Source: Pseudorhodobacter ferrugineus DSM 5888
Lineage (GTDB): Bacteria; Pseudomonadota; Alphaproteobacteria; Rhodobacterales; Rhodobacteraceae
Reading direction: 5' to 3'
DNA length: 64,000 nt
NCBI RefSeq assembly: GCF_000420745.1
Contig: NZ_ATVN01000005.1
Span: forward strand, 1 to 64,000
The translations under genes and the position numbers were made by a program. The notes beneath the pieces are model-generated. The model was not told the origin of the DNA, searched no databases, and saw only the letters and a list, made by a program, of their open reading frames with translations. Shown here in pieces: positions 8,307-17,020 of this stretch. The stretch's first letter is position 1. Every line of letters starts with the position of its first letter.

Positions 8307-9086
8307 ATGGATCTCGGGATCAAAGGGAAAACGGCACTGGTCTGTGCGGCATCAAAGGGCTTGGGCCGTGGGTGCGCCGAGGCATTGGCCGAAGCAGGCG
8401 TGAGCCTGATCATCAACGCGCGCGGTGATGCGGCGTTGCAGCAAACCGCCAGCCATCTGCGCGCCACCTACGGCGTCACGGTCACCGCCGTGGCCGCCGA
8501 TATTACCACCGATGCAGGCCGCACTGCGGTTCTGGCTGCTGCGGGCGATGTTGATATTCTTGTTACCAACGCAGGCGGCCCGCCTCCGGGCCTATGGTCC
8601 GATTGGTCGCGCGATGATTTCATCAAGGCACTGGATGGCAATATGCTGACCCCAATCGCCCTGATGCAGGCGGTTTTGCCAGGCATGATCGCGCGCAAAT
8701 GGGGCAGGGTGGTCAACATTACCTCCGGCTCGGTCAAGGCACCGATCCCTGCACTGGGCCTGTCCAATGCCGCGCGCACCGGCCTGACCGGCTTTGTCGC
8801 AGGCACCGCGCGGCAGGTGGCCGAACATGGCGTCACCATCAACAACCTGCTGCCCGGCATCCATGCCACCGACCGCGCCGACAGCTTGGATGATGGCGTC
8901 GCCAAGGCCCAAGGCATCGACCGCGCTACCGCCAAAAAACAACGCGAAGGCACCATTCCCGCCCGTCGCTATGGCACTGCCGCCGAATTCGGCGCGGCCT
9001 GCGCGTTCCTGTGTTCCAACAAGGCGGGCTTTATCGTGGGTCAAAACCTGTTGCTTGATGGCGGCGCCGTCAACGCAACAATCTAG
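8307..9086 (+). CDS. Short-chain dehydrogenase/reductase, atypical active site
   Basis: 259 residues from the ATG at 8307, chosen because the family fold begins there (MDLGIKGKTALVCAASKGLGRG) and a GGGGCGA ribosome site precedes it; the open frame to the left is not conserved-looking. The Rossmann motif (AASKGLG) and TNAGG are present. The usual catalytic Tyr-x3-Lys is not: where YSASK is expected the sequence reads LSNAARTGL after NITSGS. This LSNA pattern marks an SDR subgroup resembling 3-oxoacyl-ACP reductases but with altered catalysis. Substrate unknown. It is followed 6 bp later by the phosphatase gene, so the two form an operon. Confidence 0.88.
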   Translation: MDLGIKGKTALVCAASKGLGRGCAEALAEAGVSLIINARGDAALQQTASHLRATYGVTVTAVAADITTDAGRTAVLAAAGDVDILVTNAGGPPPGLWSDWSRDDFIKALDGNMLTPIALMQAVLPGMIARKWGRVVNITSGSVKAPIPALGLSNAARTGLTGFVAGTARQVAEHGVTINNLLPGIHATDRADSLDDGVAKAQGIDRATAKKQREGTIPARRYGTAAEFGAACAFLCSNKAGFIVGQNLLLDGGAVNATI

Positions 9087-9092
9087 CCTCTC

Positions 9093-9677
9093 GTGCAGCG
9101 TATCCTGTATCTGTCGCACCCCGAGGTGAACATCGACCCGCAAACCCCTGTTCCGGAATGGAAACTTTCGGATCAGGGGCGGCGGCGTCTGATTGCCTCC
9201 ACCGCACGCGGCTGGCCCGGTCGCGGGTGGCGTATCGTCACCTCGCCCGAAACCAAAGCCCAGCAAACCGCTGAACTGTTGGCCAATGCCTTTGCCCTGC
9301 CGCTGCACATTCACCCTGATATGGCCGAGGTAGACCGCAGCGCCACGGGCTATATCCCGCATGATCAGCATGAAACCTTGGCCGATGCCTTGTTCGCCCA
9401 TCCCGAAACAGGCCCGATGGGCTGGGAATCCGCCATTGCCGCCACGGCCCGCATAACCCAAGCCTTTCAAGAGGTTATGGCTGAAGTGTCAGACAACCTT
9501 CTGTTCATCGGGCATGGCGCGGTTGGCACATTCTTGTGGTGCGCGCTGACCAAAACCCCCATTACCCGCGCCGCCGACCAACGCCGTGGCGGCAGCTTTT
9601 GGGCCGGAACCTACAGTGCAGCAGGCTTTGTCGCTGGGCACCCGTGGCAAGGGCTGGAAACCGCTGCGGTAAAATAG
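9093..9677 (+). CDS. Histidine phosphatase superfamily protein (SHPE variant)
   Basis: 194 residues starting at a GTG, MQRILYLSHPEVNIDP. The phosphoglycerate-mutase-like fold is recognisable from the N-terminal His motif, TSPETKAQQTAELLA and the second His in LFIGHGAVGTFL. The canonical RHG at the active site is replaced by SHP, so the nucleophile His is kept but the preceding phosphate-binding Arg is lost. Phosphatase activity cannot be assumed. It follows the SDR gene by 6 bp. Confidence 0.85.
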   Translation: MQRILYLSHPEVNIDPQTPVPEWKLSDQGRRRLIASTARGWPGRGWRIVTSPETKAQQTAELLANAFALPLHIHPDMAEVDRSATGYIPHDQHETLADALFAHPETGPMGWESAIAATARITQAFQEVMAEVSDNLLFIGHGAVGTFLWCALTKTPITRAADQRRGGSFWAGTYSAAGFVAGHPWQGLETAAVK

Positions 9678-9754
9678 CCGCCAGACTTGCTCATCGCTGC
9701 TGCGCCTGCTAACCCATTCCCGATTGAATTAATAAGGTAAAGGCCGCGCGCCCG

Positions 9755-10834
9755 ATGCTTTCGCCCCAACCCAGATTAGAGGTTACAAACCTGTCCCGCC
9801 GTTTCGGTGCGCGCGACGTGGTGAAAAACCTGTCGTTGACCGTGGCGGCAGGGCAGGTGACCTGCTTGCTTGGGCCGTCCGGTTGCGGCAAATCCACGAC
9901 CCTGCGGATGATCGCAGGTGTTGAAAACCCCGATAGTGGCAGCATCCGGATGGACGGCGAAACCGTCTGTGACAGCCACCTGCGCCTGCCCCCCGAACGG
10001 CGCGGCGTTGGCCTGATGTTTCAGGATTTCGCCTTGTTTCCTCACCTCAGCGTGGCAAAGAACGTGGCTTTTGGCCTGACCGGCGACAGCACCACCGCCG
10101 CCGCCCGCGTGGGTGAGCTGTTGGAACGCGTCAACCTTGCAGGCTTTGGCAGCAAACACCCGCATGAACTTTCGGGCGGCGAACAGCAGCGCGTGGCGCT
10201 TGCCCGCGCCCTTGCCCCGCGCCCGCGCATCATGCTGATGGACGAACCTTTTTCCGGCCTTGATAACCGCCTGCGTGACGGCATCCGCGACACCACCCTA
10301 GAGGTGCTGAAAGACGAAGGCACCGCCGTGTTGCTGGTCACCCATGAACCCGACGAGGCGCTGCGCATGGCCGATGAGATTGCCTTGATGCGCGATGGCC
10401 AAATCGTGCAGCGCGGCTCACCTTATCATGTTTATAACGCGCCGGTTGATCGTGCTGCCGCCGCATTTTTCAGCGATATCAACGTGATACGGTCCGTGTC
10501 GCGGGGCGCACTGACCGAAACCCCCTTTGGCGCCTTCCTGACCCCCGGCCATGCCGACGGTGGCAAGGTCGAAATCGTGATCCGGCCCCAGCACCTGAAA
10601 ATCGATTTTGACCGCGCGGGCCGTGGCCCCAACCCAACCCCGCAAGATGGCACACCTGCCCGTGGTATCGTGTCGCGCGCGCGGTTTTTGGGCCACGAAA
10701 GCCTTGTCGATTTCACCATGGATTTCGACGGCTCCAAACTGACCGCCGCTGTGCCGGGGGTGTTTTTGCCCAAACTCGGCACGCCGCTATGGTTGATGAT
10801 CCGCCGCGACCGCTGTTTTGTCTTTCCCGCCTGA
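9755..10834 (+). CDS. ABC transporter ATP-binding protein, Fe3+/spermidine type (orphan)
   Basis: 359 residues. Walker A GPSGCGKST near 46-54, Q-loop FQDFALFPHLS, signature LSGGEQQRVALARAL, Walker B IMLMDEPFSGLD and H-loop LVTHEP are all intact. The ~120-residue C-terminal part has the beta-rich TOBE-like character of FbpC/PotA-type importers (VIRPQHLKID). No permease or binding protein lies next to it, so it must serve partners elsewhere. It ends 2 bp from the convergent regulator gene. Confidence 0.9.
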   Translation: MLSPQPRLEVTNLSRRFGARDVVKNLSLTVAAGQVTCLLGPSGCGKSTTLRMIAGVENPDSGSIRMDGETVCDSHLRLPPERRGVGLMFQDFALFPHLSVAKNVAFGLTGDSTTAAARVGELLERVNLAGFGSKHPHELSGGEQQRVALARALAPRPRIMLMDEPFSGLDNRLRDGIRDTTLEVLKDEGTAVLLVTHEPDEALRMADEIALMRDGQIVQRGSPYHVYNAPVDRAAAAFFSDINVIRSVSRGALTETPFGAFLTPGHADGGKVEIVIRPQHLKIDFDRAGRGPNPTPQDGTPARGIVSRARFLGHESLVDFTMDFDGSKLTAAVPGVFLPKLGTPLWLMIRRDRCFVFPA

Positions 10835-10836
10835 TG

Positions 10837-11202
10837 TCAGGCCAGATCTTCGGGGTCGGGCACTAACCCTGCTTGCGGCAACAGCGTCGCCACTTTGAAC
10901 CGCAAGGCCCGCGCCGCCCGTGCCCGTGGCCCGTCGCCTGCGCCAACATGCGCCAGCCCCTCCATCAACGCCTCCAATTCTTCTTGCGTCAGCATCACGG
11001 GTGGCAACATCAACGGCGCGCGCAAGATGTACCCCAACCCCCGTTCGCCTTCGACCGGAATGCCGGTTGCGGCCATCATCGCCATATCGCGCCAGATCGT
11101 GCGCACCGACACGCCCAATTCCCGCGCCAGCGCATGCGCCGTATGCAGCCGCCCGTCGCGCATCCGCTGGATCAAATCGAAAACGCGTTGGTCGCGGCTC
11201 AT
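10837..11202 (-). CDS. YafY/HTH_11-type transcriptional regulator, short
   Basis: 121 residues. The N-terminal winged helix (LARELGVSVRTIWRDMAMMAATGIPVEGERGLGYIL, ~25-60) is the HTH_11 domain of YafY/DeoR-type regulators, and the next segment (PPVMLTQEELEALMEGLAHV) is the start of their effector domain. Complete family members are about 230 residues, so roughly half of the C-terminal region is absent. The stop lies 2 bp from the 3' end of the ABC ATPase gene, which may mark a rearrangement junction. A CTGACA-N6-TGTCAG palindrome lies 22 bp upstream of the start, a typical autoregulatory layout. Confidence 0.8.
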   Translation of the reverse strand: MSRDQRVFDLIQRMRDGRLHTAHALARELGVSVRTIWRDMAMMAATGIPVEGERGLGYILRAPLMLPPVMLTQEELEALMEGLAHVGAGDGPRARAARALRFKVATLLPQAGLVPDPEDLA

Positions 11203-11224
11203 CCTTGGCCTCTCCTTCTTATAA

Positions 11225-11242
11225 CTGACAAAATACTGTCAG
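11225..11242. promoter_or_regulatory. CTGACA-N6-TGTCAG operator candidate
   Basis: Perfect 6-bp arms (11225-11230 and 11237-11242) around AAATAC, in the promoter zone of the YafY-type regulator. The adjacency and the dyad suggest autoregulation. Confidence 0.6.
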
Positions 11243-11351
11243 CAGCGCGGCCCGTAAAGCAGAATCCCCCTTTGATCCGTCCGCACGAAGCCCTAAACGA
11301 AACGGATAACAGTCTGGGCCCCAACCCGCGGCCCGATAGGGGAGAAGTCTA

Positions 11352-11564
11352 ATGTTAAACAATATTGGCCCAATGGGTCTTATCTTGATCGCCGTTGTCG
11401 TCCTTGTTCTGTTTGGCCGTGGCAAAGTGTCATCCTTGATGGGTGAAGTCGGCAAAGGCATCAACGCCTTCAAAAAGGGCGTGAAAGAAGAAGCGGAAGA
11501 GCTTGAAAACAAGACCGCTGCGGATGCCGTCGATGTGACGCCCAAGAAAAAAGACAAGGTCTGA
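11352..11564 (+). CDS. tatA: Sec-independent translocase subunit TatA
   Basis: 70 residues: one N-terminal membrane helix (MGLILIAVVVLVLFG), the conserved FGRGK hinge, then an amphipathic helix (VSSLMGEVGKGINAFKKGVKEE) and a charged tail. TatA multimers form the pore of the twin-arginine export path. A GGGGAGAAG ribosome site precedes the ATG. First gene of tatA-tatB-tatC-ATPase; tatB follows after 21 bp. Confidence 0.95.
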   Translation: MLNNIGPMGLILIAVVVLVLFGRGKVSSLMGEVGKGINAFKKGVKEEAEELENKTAADAVDVTPKKKDKV

Positions 11565-11585
11565 TAGACGCGCAGGGATACGCCC

Positions 11586-12209
11586 ATGTTTGATATCGGC
11601 TGGACCGAGCTTATGGTCATCGGGATCGTGGCGCTGATCGTGATCGGCCCCAAAGATCTGCCAGAAATGTTCCGCACCCTTGGCCGCTTTACCGCCAAGG
11701 CCAAAGGCATGGCGCGCGAATTTTCCCGCGCAATGGAAACGGCGGCGGATGAGGCAGGCGTCAAAGACGTGGCCTCGGACCTGCGCAAGGCAACCTCGGC
11801 CAAGTCGATGGGCTTGGATGCGGTGAAATCGGCGGCGTCCAAGTTTGAAAGCTGGGATCCGATGAAATCGACCAAATCATCAGCCGCCAAACCAGACCCC
11901 GCCGCGCCAAAACCAGATGCGCCAAAGCCCGCCGCCGCAAAGCCAGCCGAACCCAAACTGGACATACCCAAAGGCCCCGCAACCCAGGCCCTTGCCGATG
12001 CGCAAGCCGCCAAACGCGTTGAACGCACGGCAAAAGCGGCAGAGCCTGCTGCAAAACCGCCCGCAAAGGCGGCTGCAAAACCTGCGGCCAAGCCAACTGC
12101 CAAACCGGCGTCAAAGCCCAAGGCTGCCGCGCCCAAACCGGCCCCGAAAGCTGCACCAAAACCTGCGCCCAAAACACCAAAGCCAAACACCAAAAAGGGT
12201 GACGTATGA
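11586..12209 (+). CDS. tatB: Sec-independent translocase subunit TatB
   Basis: 207 residues. The first ~60 carry the TatB signature [27 protein letters not shown] and an amphipathic helix; TatB binds substrate signal peptides together with TatC. The C-terminal ~90 residues are an Ala/Lys/Pro low-complexity tail (KPAAK-type repeats), much longer than the folded part requires. It overlaps tatC by 4 bp (ATGA), indicating translational coupling. Confidence 0.95.
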   Translation: MFDIGWTELMVIGIVALIVIGPKDLPEMFRTLGRFTAKAKGMAREFSRAMETAADEAGVKDVASDLRKATSAKSMGLDAVKSAASKFESWDPMKSTKSSAAKPDPAAPKPDAPKPAAAKPAEPKLDIPKGPATQALADAQAAKRVERTAKAAEPAAKPPAKAAAKPAAKPTAKPASKPKAAAPKPAPKAAPKPAPKTPKPNTKKGDV

Positions 12210-13060
12210 GCGCGGATGACATCGACAATAGCTCTGCCCCGCTGATCGAACACCTGACCGAACTGCGCAACCGCCTGATCTACTCGGTCCTAGCGTTCGT
12301 CGTTGGCATGGTCCTGTGCTTCAGCGTCTGGAACCCGATTTTCAACTTCCTGACCCAGCCGATCTGCGCCGCCCTTGCCGACCGCAACCAAGATTGCAGC
12401 CTCGTGCTGATCAAACTGCAAGAAGGCTTCTTCGTCGCCATTCGCATCTCGCTTTTCGGCGGCTTCATCCTTTCCTTTCCTGTCATTGCCTTTCAAATGT
12501 GGCGCTTCGTCGCCCCCGGCCTGTACAAAAACGAAAAGGGTGCTTTTTTACCCTTCCTCGTCGCCTCGCCCGTCATGTTCACCATCGGCGCTGCCTTTGC
12601 CTATTTCGCCATCCTGCCACTGGCGTTCGATTTCTTCCTCGGTTTCCAACAAATGGGCCCTGCAACCGATGCCGCCGCAGGCTCGGTCGGTGTGCTGTTC
12701 CAAGGCTCGATGGAGGAATATCTGGCCCTGACCACCAAATTCATCCTCGCCTTTGGCCTATGCTTCCAGCTTCCCGTCTTGCTGACCTTGATGGGCAAAG
12801 CGGGCCTCGTCTCGGCGCGCGGCCTTGGGTCTGTACGCAAATACGCCGTTGTGGCCATCCTCGTGCTGGCAGCCATCGTGACGCCGCCCGATGTCGTCAC
12901 CCAGATCATCCTGTTTGCCGTGGTCTACGGGCTTTATGAAATCTCCATCCTCCTTGTGAAACGGGTCGAAAAAACCCGCGAAGCCGATCTGCGCGCCCAA
13001 GGCCTTTGGGTCGACGAAGACGACTATGACGAGGATGATACGGGTGAGGACGTTAAGTAA
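12206..13060 (+). CDS. tatC: Sec-independent translocase subunit TatC
   Basis: 284 residues with six predicted membrane helices. The N-terminal motif [17 protein letters not shown] and the loop after [25 protein letters not shown] are conserved TatC features that bind the twin-arginine motif. The C-terminus is long and acidic ([15 protein letters not shown]). Overlaps tatB by 4 bp and touches the next ATPase gene by 1 bp (TAATG). Confidence 0.96.
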   Translation: MSADDIDNSSAPLIEHLTELRNRLIYSVLAFVVGMVLCFSVWNPIFNFLTQPICAALADRNQDCSLVLIKLQEGFFVAIRISLFGGFILSFPVIAFQMWRFVAPGLYKNEKGAFLPFLVASPVMFTIGAAFAYFAILPLAFDFFLGFQQMGPATDAAAGSVGVLFQGSMEEYLALTTKFILAFGLCFQLPVLLTLMGKAGLVSARGLGSVRKYAVVAILVLAAIVTPPDVVTQIILFAVVYGLYEISILLVKRVEKTREADLRAQGLWVDEDDYDEDDTGEDVK

Positions 13061-13899
13061 TGGATAACGCAATCCTGATCCGCATCGCCGAGGCGCTGGA
13101 ACGTATAAACCCAGCGCCCGTGCCCGCCCCCGATTTTGATGCGGCCAACGCCTTTATCTGGCACACCGCCCCCGACCGTCTGGACCCCGTGCCAAACGTG
13201 TCGCGGGTCGATCTCGACCTACTGATCGGCATCAGCCGCGCCCGCGATATTTTGCATGAAAACACCTTGCATTTCGCCCAAGGCCTCCCCGCCAATAACG
13301 CCTTGCTGTGGGGCTCGCGTGGGATGGGAAAATCCAGCCTTGTCAAGGCGATCCACGCCGACATTACAGCAAATCACCCCCTCATTCTCGTTGAACTCAG
13401 CCGCGAAGATTTGCCAACCGTCACCACGCTTTTGCGCCACCTGCGTGCCGCCCCAAACCGCCGCTTTATCCTGTTTTGCGATGACCTCAGCTTTAGCCAC
13501 GATGACACGCATTACAAATCGCTCAAGGCCGTGCTGGATGGCGGGATCGAAGGGCGCCCCGACAACGTCATCTTTTACGCCACCTCCAACCGCCGCCACC
13601 TGATGCCGCGCGACATGATCGAAAACGAACGCTCCACCGCGATCAGCCCGTCCGAGGCGGTCGAAGAGAAGGTTTCGCTCTCCGACCGTTTCGGCCTCTG
13701 GCTTGGCTTCCATCCGTGCAGCCAAGACGACTATTTGGCGATGATTGACGGCTATCTCGCAGCGCATGGGCTGGTGGTCGCCGCCGACACTTTGCGCGCC
13801 GAAGCAATAGAATGGCAGGCCACACGCGGGTCGCGCTCCGGCCGGGTGGCTTGGCAATTTTTCACCGATCTGGCGGCGCGCCACGGGGTGAAGGTCTGA
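13060..13899 (+). CDS. DUF815-type AAA ATPase in the tat operon
   Basis: 279 residues. Walker A is LLWGSRGMGKSS (~87-98), Walker B FILFCDDLSF (~137-146), and FYATSNRRHLMPRDM contains the sensor region. This matches the DUF815 AAA-like ATPases, whose cellular role is not established. The start codon shares one base with the tatC stop, so the gene is translationally coupled to the export machinery; it recurs next to tat genes in Rhodobacterales to my recollection. A role in Tat assembly or quality control is only inference. Confidence 0.9.
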   Translation: MDNAILIRIAEALERINPAPVPAPDFDAANAFIWHTAPDRLDPVPNVSRVDLDLLIGISRARDILHENTLHFAQGLPANNALLWGSRGMGKSSLVKAIHADITANHPLILVELSREDLPTVTTLLRHLRAAPNRRFILFCDDLSFSHDDTHYKSLKAVLDGGIEGRPDNVIFYATSNRRHLMPRDMIENERSTAISPSEAVEEKVSLSDRFGLWLGFHPCSQDDYLAMIDGYLAAHGLVVAADTLRAEAIEWQATRGSRSGRVAWQFFTDLAARHGVKV

Positions 13900-13929
13900 G
13901 ATTCCGATCAAACACAGGATCACTTTTGG

Positions 13930-13971
13930 TTGATCTTGATCAAAGTCAATTCTGACGGGATCCGATACAAT
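13930..13971 (+). promoter_or_regulatory. FNR/FnrL box and -10 element (class II promoter)
   Basis: TTGATCTTGATCAA at 13930-13943 is a perfect TTGAT-N4-ATCAA FNR dyad. TACAAT at 13966-13971 is a good -10; a start site near 13978 would put the dyad centre at -41.5, exactly the class II activator position. The target is the cytochrome c peroxidase gene. Low-oxygen activation by FnrL is the natural reading. Confidence 0.88.
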
Positions 13972-14003
13972 CCCCTATGTGAATGTATGCATGGGAGGAT
14001 TTC

Positions 14004-15056
14004 ATGGAATTTACGAAACGGTTTGGACTTTTGGCCCTGATGGGGTGCATGGCCGCTGGAACCGCCAGCGCCGATGTCTTGCGCGAAACCGCGTTGGAGG
14101 CGTTCAAGGCCCTGCCATCGACCACGCCCGCAGTGAAAAACAACCCAATCACGCCCGCCAAGATTGATCTGGGCAAGGCGCTGTTTTTTGATCCGCGGAT
14201 GTCGGCATCGGGCGTGTTTTCATGCAACTCTTGTCACAATGTGGGCACCGGCGGCGATGACAATCTTGAAACTTCCATCGGGCATGGCTGGCAGCGTGGG
14301 CCGCGCAATTCACCCACCGTTTTCAACGCTGTTTTCAACGAGGCGCAGTTTTGGGATGGCCGCGCGCCAGACCTTGCCGAACAGGCCAAAGGCCCGGTAC
14401 AGGCCGGTGTTGAAATGGCGAACACGCCCGATAATGTGGTCGCCACACTGAAATCTATGCCGCAATATGTCGCGTGGTTCGAAGGCGCTTTCGAGGGGGA
14501 AACCGATCCTGTCAGCTTTGACAATTTTGCCAAGGCGATTGAAGCGTTTGAGGCAACGCTGATCACGCCTGCACCGTTTGATGCGTGGTTGAACGGTGAT
14601 GATGCGGCCTTGTCGGATGTCCAGAAAGCGGGTTTGCAGCAGTTCGTGGATCTGGGCTGTGTCGCATGTCACGCGGGGACTAACTTGGGCGGGCAGGGCT
14701 ATTATCCCTTTGGCCTGATTGAAAAACCCGGCGCGGATATCTTGCCGGTGGGTGACAAGGGCCGCTTTGCCGTGACCGAAACGGCGGATGATGAATATGT
14801 GTTTCGTGCGGCCCCGTTGCGCAATGTGGGACTGACCGCGCCATATTTCCATTCCGGCAAGGTTTGGGATTTGAAGGTTGCCGTGCAGATCATGGCCGAA
14901 TCGCAGTTGGGTGAGGAAATCAGCGATGAAAGCGCCACACAGATTGTCGCTTTTCTGGACAGTCTTACAGGTACAGCACCAACTTTGACCTACCCAATCC
15001 TTCCGGCAGAAACAGCTTCAACGCCGCAGCCCTCGGGCGAGGTTTTGCCTCAGTAA
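14004..15056 (+). CDS. ccpA: Di-haem cytochrome c peroxidase
   Basis: 350 residues from the ATG at 14004, preferred over an in-frame ATG at 13983 because GGGAGGA sits 5 bp before it and the signal peptide then starts correctly (MEFTKRFGLLALMGCMAAGTASA, cleavage before DVLRE). It is a periplasmic enzyme reducing H2O2 to water with electrons from c-type cytochromes. Two haem c sites are visible, CNSCH (~74) and CVACH (~217), with GHGWQRGPRNSPTVFN typical of the CcpA/MauG family. FNR control fits peroxide defence under microoxic respiration. It is a single-gene unit. Confidence 0.94.
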   Translation: MEFTKRFGLLALMGCMAAGTASADVLRETALEAFKALPSTTPAVKNNPITPAKIDLGKALFFDPRMSASGVFSCNSCHNVGTGGDDNLETSIGHGWQRGPRNSPTVFNAVFNEAQFWDGRAPDLAEQAKGPVQAGVEMANTPDNVVATLKSMPQYVAWFEGAFEGETDPVSFDNFAKAIEAFEATLITPAPFDAWLNGDDAALSDVQKAGLQQFVDLGCVACHAGTNLGGQGYYPFGLIEKPGADILPVGDKGRFAVTETADDEYVFRAAPLRNVGLTAPYFHSGKVWDLKVAVQIMAESQLGEEISDESATQIVAFLDSLTGTAPTLTYPILPAETASTPQPSGEVLPQ

Positions 15057-15081
15057 GGCAAATCCCGTTGTAAAACAGAGA

Positions 15082-15107
15082 CGCGCGTGCCGGAAGTGGC
15101 GCGCGCG
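15082..15107 (-). terminator. Terminator of the surE-pcm-nlpD operon
   Basis: A 10-bp GC-rich stem (CGCGCGTGCC / GGCGCGCGCG, one G-T pair) with loop GGAAGT lies 7 bp past the nlpD stop. On the minus strand it is followed by TCTCTGTTTTAC. It may also stop ccpA readthrough from the other side. Confidence 0.65.
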
Positions 15108-15114
15108 CCTTGTG

Positions 15115-16296
15115 TTATTGCAGCAGGCTCATGGGATCAATCGCTTCAACCCCTCTGCGGATTTCAAAATGCAGGAAGGCGGGGTTGGCGTTTTGCACCA
15201 CGGCAATCGCTTGGCCCTTTTTCACCTTGTCGCCTTTCTTTACCTTCACCGCGTCGATTCCGGCATAAACGGTCAGGATATTGCCATCATGGCGCATCAC
15301 CAAAATGGGCACTTGTCCGGTGTCTTTGGTGATCGCAACCACTTCACCTGCCGCCGCTGCCCGCACGGTGGCACCTGCCGGCGCTGCAATATCAATGCCT
15401 TCGGTCTTGCCCTTCACAAAGGGCCGGATAATCTTGCCATCCGCAGGCATCACAAACGCGGATGAGGATGCGGCGGTGCGGGTTGTCCCCATATCGGGCG
15501 AGGTGGGGGTTTCTTTTGGTTTGGCGCTTGCAGGCTGGGTCTGTTCTGCTGGTAAAGGGGTTGCCGCTGATGGTGGCACCGGCGTTGCCGAGCCTGCGCC
15601 GGGGGCTGTGTTGTCCGCAGTGGCGGGGGCTGCTGCACCCAAGGTTGGGATCAGCAAATACTGGCCTTCGCGCAAATCGAGCGTGGGACCAAGCCCGTTC
15701 CAATCGGCAAGCGCCTTGACGCTGACGCCGTAAATGCGGGCCACGGAATAGGCCGTCTCGCCCCGCCTGACCCGGTGGCGGCCCGGCTGCTCGGCTGATA
15801 CCGGCGCCGCCGATGAGTTGCCCACCCTGTCCAGCGCACCCGAAGCGATGGCTGTCACTTCAATCGGTGCAGGTGCAATCGTGCCACCAATGATCGCGCC
15901 ACTGGGTGGGGCCGAGCCGATGATGGAGGCCGAGTCGATCCGGCGTGGCAGGGCAATCACCTCGCCTTCGCGCAGCAAATCAGTGGGTTGCAACGCGTTA
16001 TAGCGCCCCAATTCATCCGCAGTCATCCCCAGCCGCCCCGCGACCGAGGCGACCGTGTCACCCCGCCGCGCTAACGCGACCTGATACCCCGGATAGGCAA
16101 TGACGCCGCGACTGTCTGCGCGGGGCCGGTTTTCGGTGGCTTGCCGTGCCGCACCACTGGTATCCAGACCGCCGCCCGTCAACCCGCGCAAATCCCAATC
16201 CAGCCCCCCCCCTTGTTGCGTACAGGCTGTCATTGCCGTCAGCGCGACACCAAGCATCAAAATGCGCGGGAACGAAGAAGGAGAAATACGGTTCAT
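15115..16296 (-). CDS. nlpD: NlpD-like lipoprotein: two LysM domains and a degenerate M23 domain
   Basis: 393 residues from the ATG at 16296, chosen because it opens a lipoprotein signal (ILMLGVALTAMTACTQQ, Cys ~25) and because an earlier in-frame ATG would overlap pcm. Two LysM repeats (ARRGDTVASVAGRLGMTADELGRYN and RRGETAYSVARIYGVSVKALADWN, each about 45 residues) bind peptidoglycan. The C-terminal LytM/M23 domain lacks zinc ligands: HxxxD is replaced by TEGID and HxH by LHFE. Such degenerate domains activate amidases rather than cut cell wall, as in NlpD/EnvC. Third gene of surE-pcm-nlpD. Confidence 0.9.
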   Translation of the reverse strand: MNRISPSSFPRILMLGVALTAMTACTQQGGGLDWDLRGLTGGGLDTSGAARQATENRPRADSRGVIAYPGYQVALARRGDTVASVAGRLGMTADELGRYNALQPTDLLREGEVIALPRRIDSASIIGSAPPSGAIIGGTIAPAPIEVTAIASGALDRVGNSSAAPVSAEQPGRHRVRRGETAYSVARIYGVSVKALADWNGLGPTLDLREGQYLLIPTLGAAAPATADNTAPGAGSATPVPPSAATPLPAEQTQPASAKPKETPTSPDMGTTRTAASSSAFVMPADGKIIRPFVKGKTEGIDIAAPAGATVRAAAAGEVVAITKDTGQVPILVMRHDGNILTVYAGIDAVKVKKGDKVKKGQAIAVVQNANPAFLHFEIRRGVEAIDPMSLLQ

Positions 16297-16354
16297 AATG
16301 CACGGCCTCATTGGGTTCGCCCGGGTTAGCCCCGGTGCGGGTTGGTTTACTGCC

Positions 16355-17020
16355 TTATTCGGCACCTAGACCTTCGATCAAGGGCACAAAGCGCACGGGT
16401 CGAAGTTCGTCATACTCATATCCGCTGTCAAGGCGCGTGACCTTGATCAGGCTTTGCACGGCATCCGACTGGCCTACCGGCACGACCATGATACCCCCGA
16501 TTTTCATTTGAGCCAAGAGGGGCCCGGGCGGGTCTTCGGCCGCGGCGGTCACGATGATGCGGTCAAACGGGCCTTGGTCGGGCAAACCGTAACTGCCATC
16601 GGCGGCAAAGGCCGTAATATTGGTCAGGCCAAGGGCACGAAATATCTCAGATGCCTCGCGGACCAATCGGCGGTGGCGGTCTACGGTATAGACGCGACGG
16701 GCGAGCTGGCTGAGGATTGCGGCTTGATAACCGGACCCTGTTCCGACCTCCAGCACTGTATCACGGGGCTGCACGTTCAGCGCTTGGGTCATCAACCCGA
16801 CCACAGACGGCTGGCTGATGGTTTGGCCGCAGGCGATGGGCAGCGGCATATCCTCATAGGTTTTATCGGCGAACAGACCCTTGATGAAATGGCCACGGTC
16901 CACCCGCTCCATTGCCGTCAAAACCCGCGCGTCAGTCACACCTTTGGACCGCAAGGCAAACAAAAACCGCATCTTGCGCTCGGCCAGATCGTCGTCGCTT
17001 TCCTCGGGCCCTGTGGTCAT
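16355..17020 (-). CDS. pcm: Protein-L-isoaspartate O-methyltransferase
   Basis: 221 residues. Methylates isoaspartyl residues in aged proteins to allow repair. The SAM site [15 protein letters not shown] (~85), the substrate-side block [19 protein letters not shown] and the motif [23 protein letters not shown] are all conserved. The ATG overlaps the surE stop by 4 bp. surE-pcm-nlpD is a widely conserved gene order. Confidence 0.95.
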   Translation of the reverse strand: MTTGPEESDDDLAERKMRFLFALRSKGVTDARVLTAMERVDRGHFIKGLFADKTYEDMPLPIACGQTISQPSVVGLMTQALNVQPRDTVLEVGTGSGYQAAILSQLARRVYTVDRHRRLVREASEIFRALGLTNITAFAADGSYGLPDQGPFDRIIVTAAAEDPPGPLLAQMKIGGIMVVPVGQSDAVQSLIKVTRLDSGYEYDELRPVRFVPLIEGLGAE

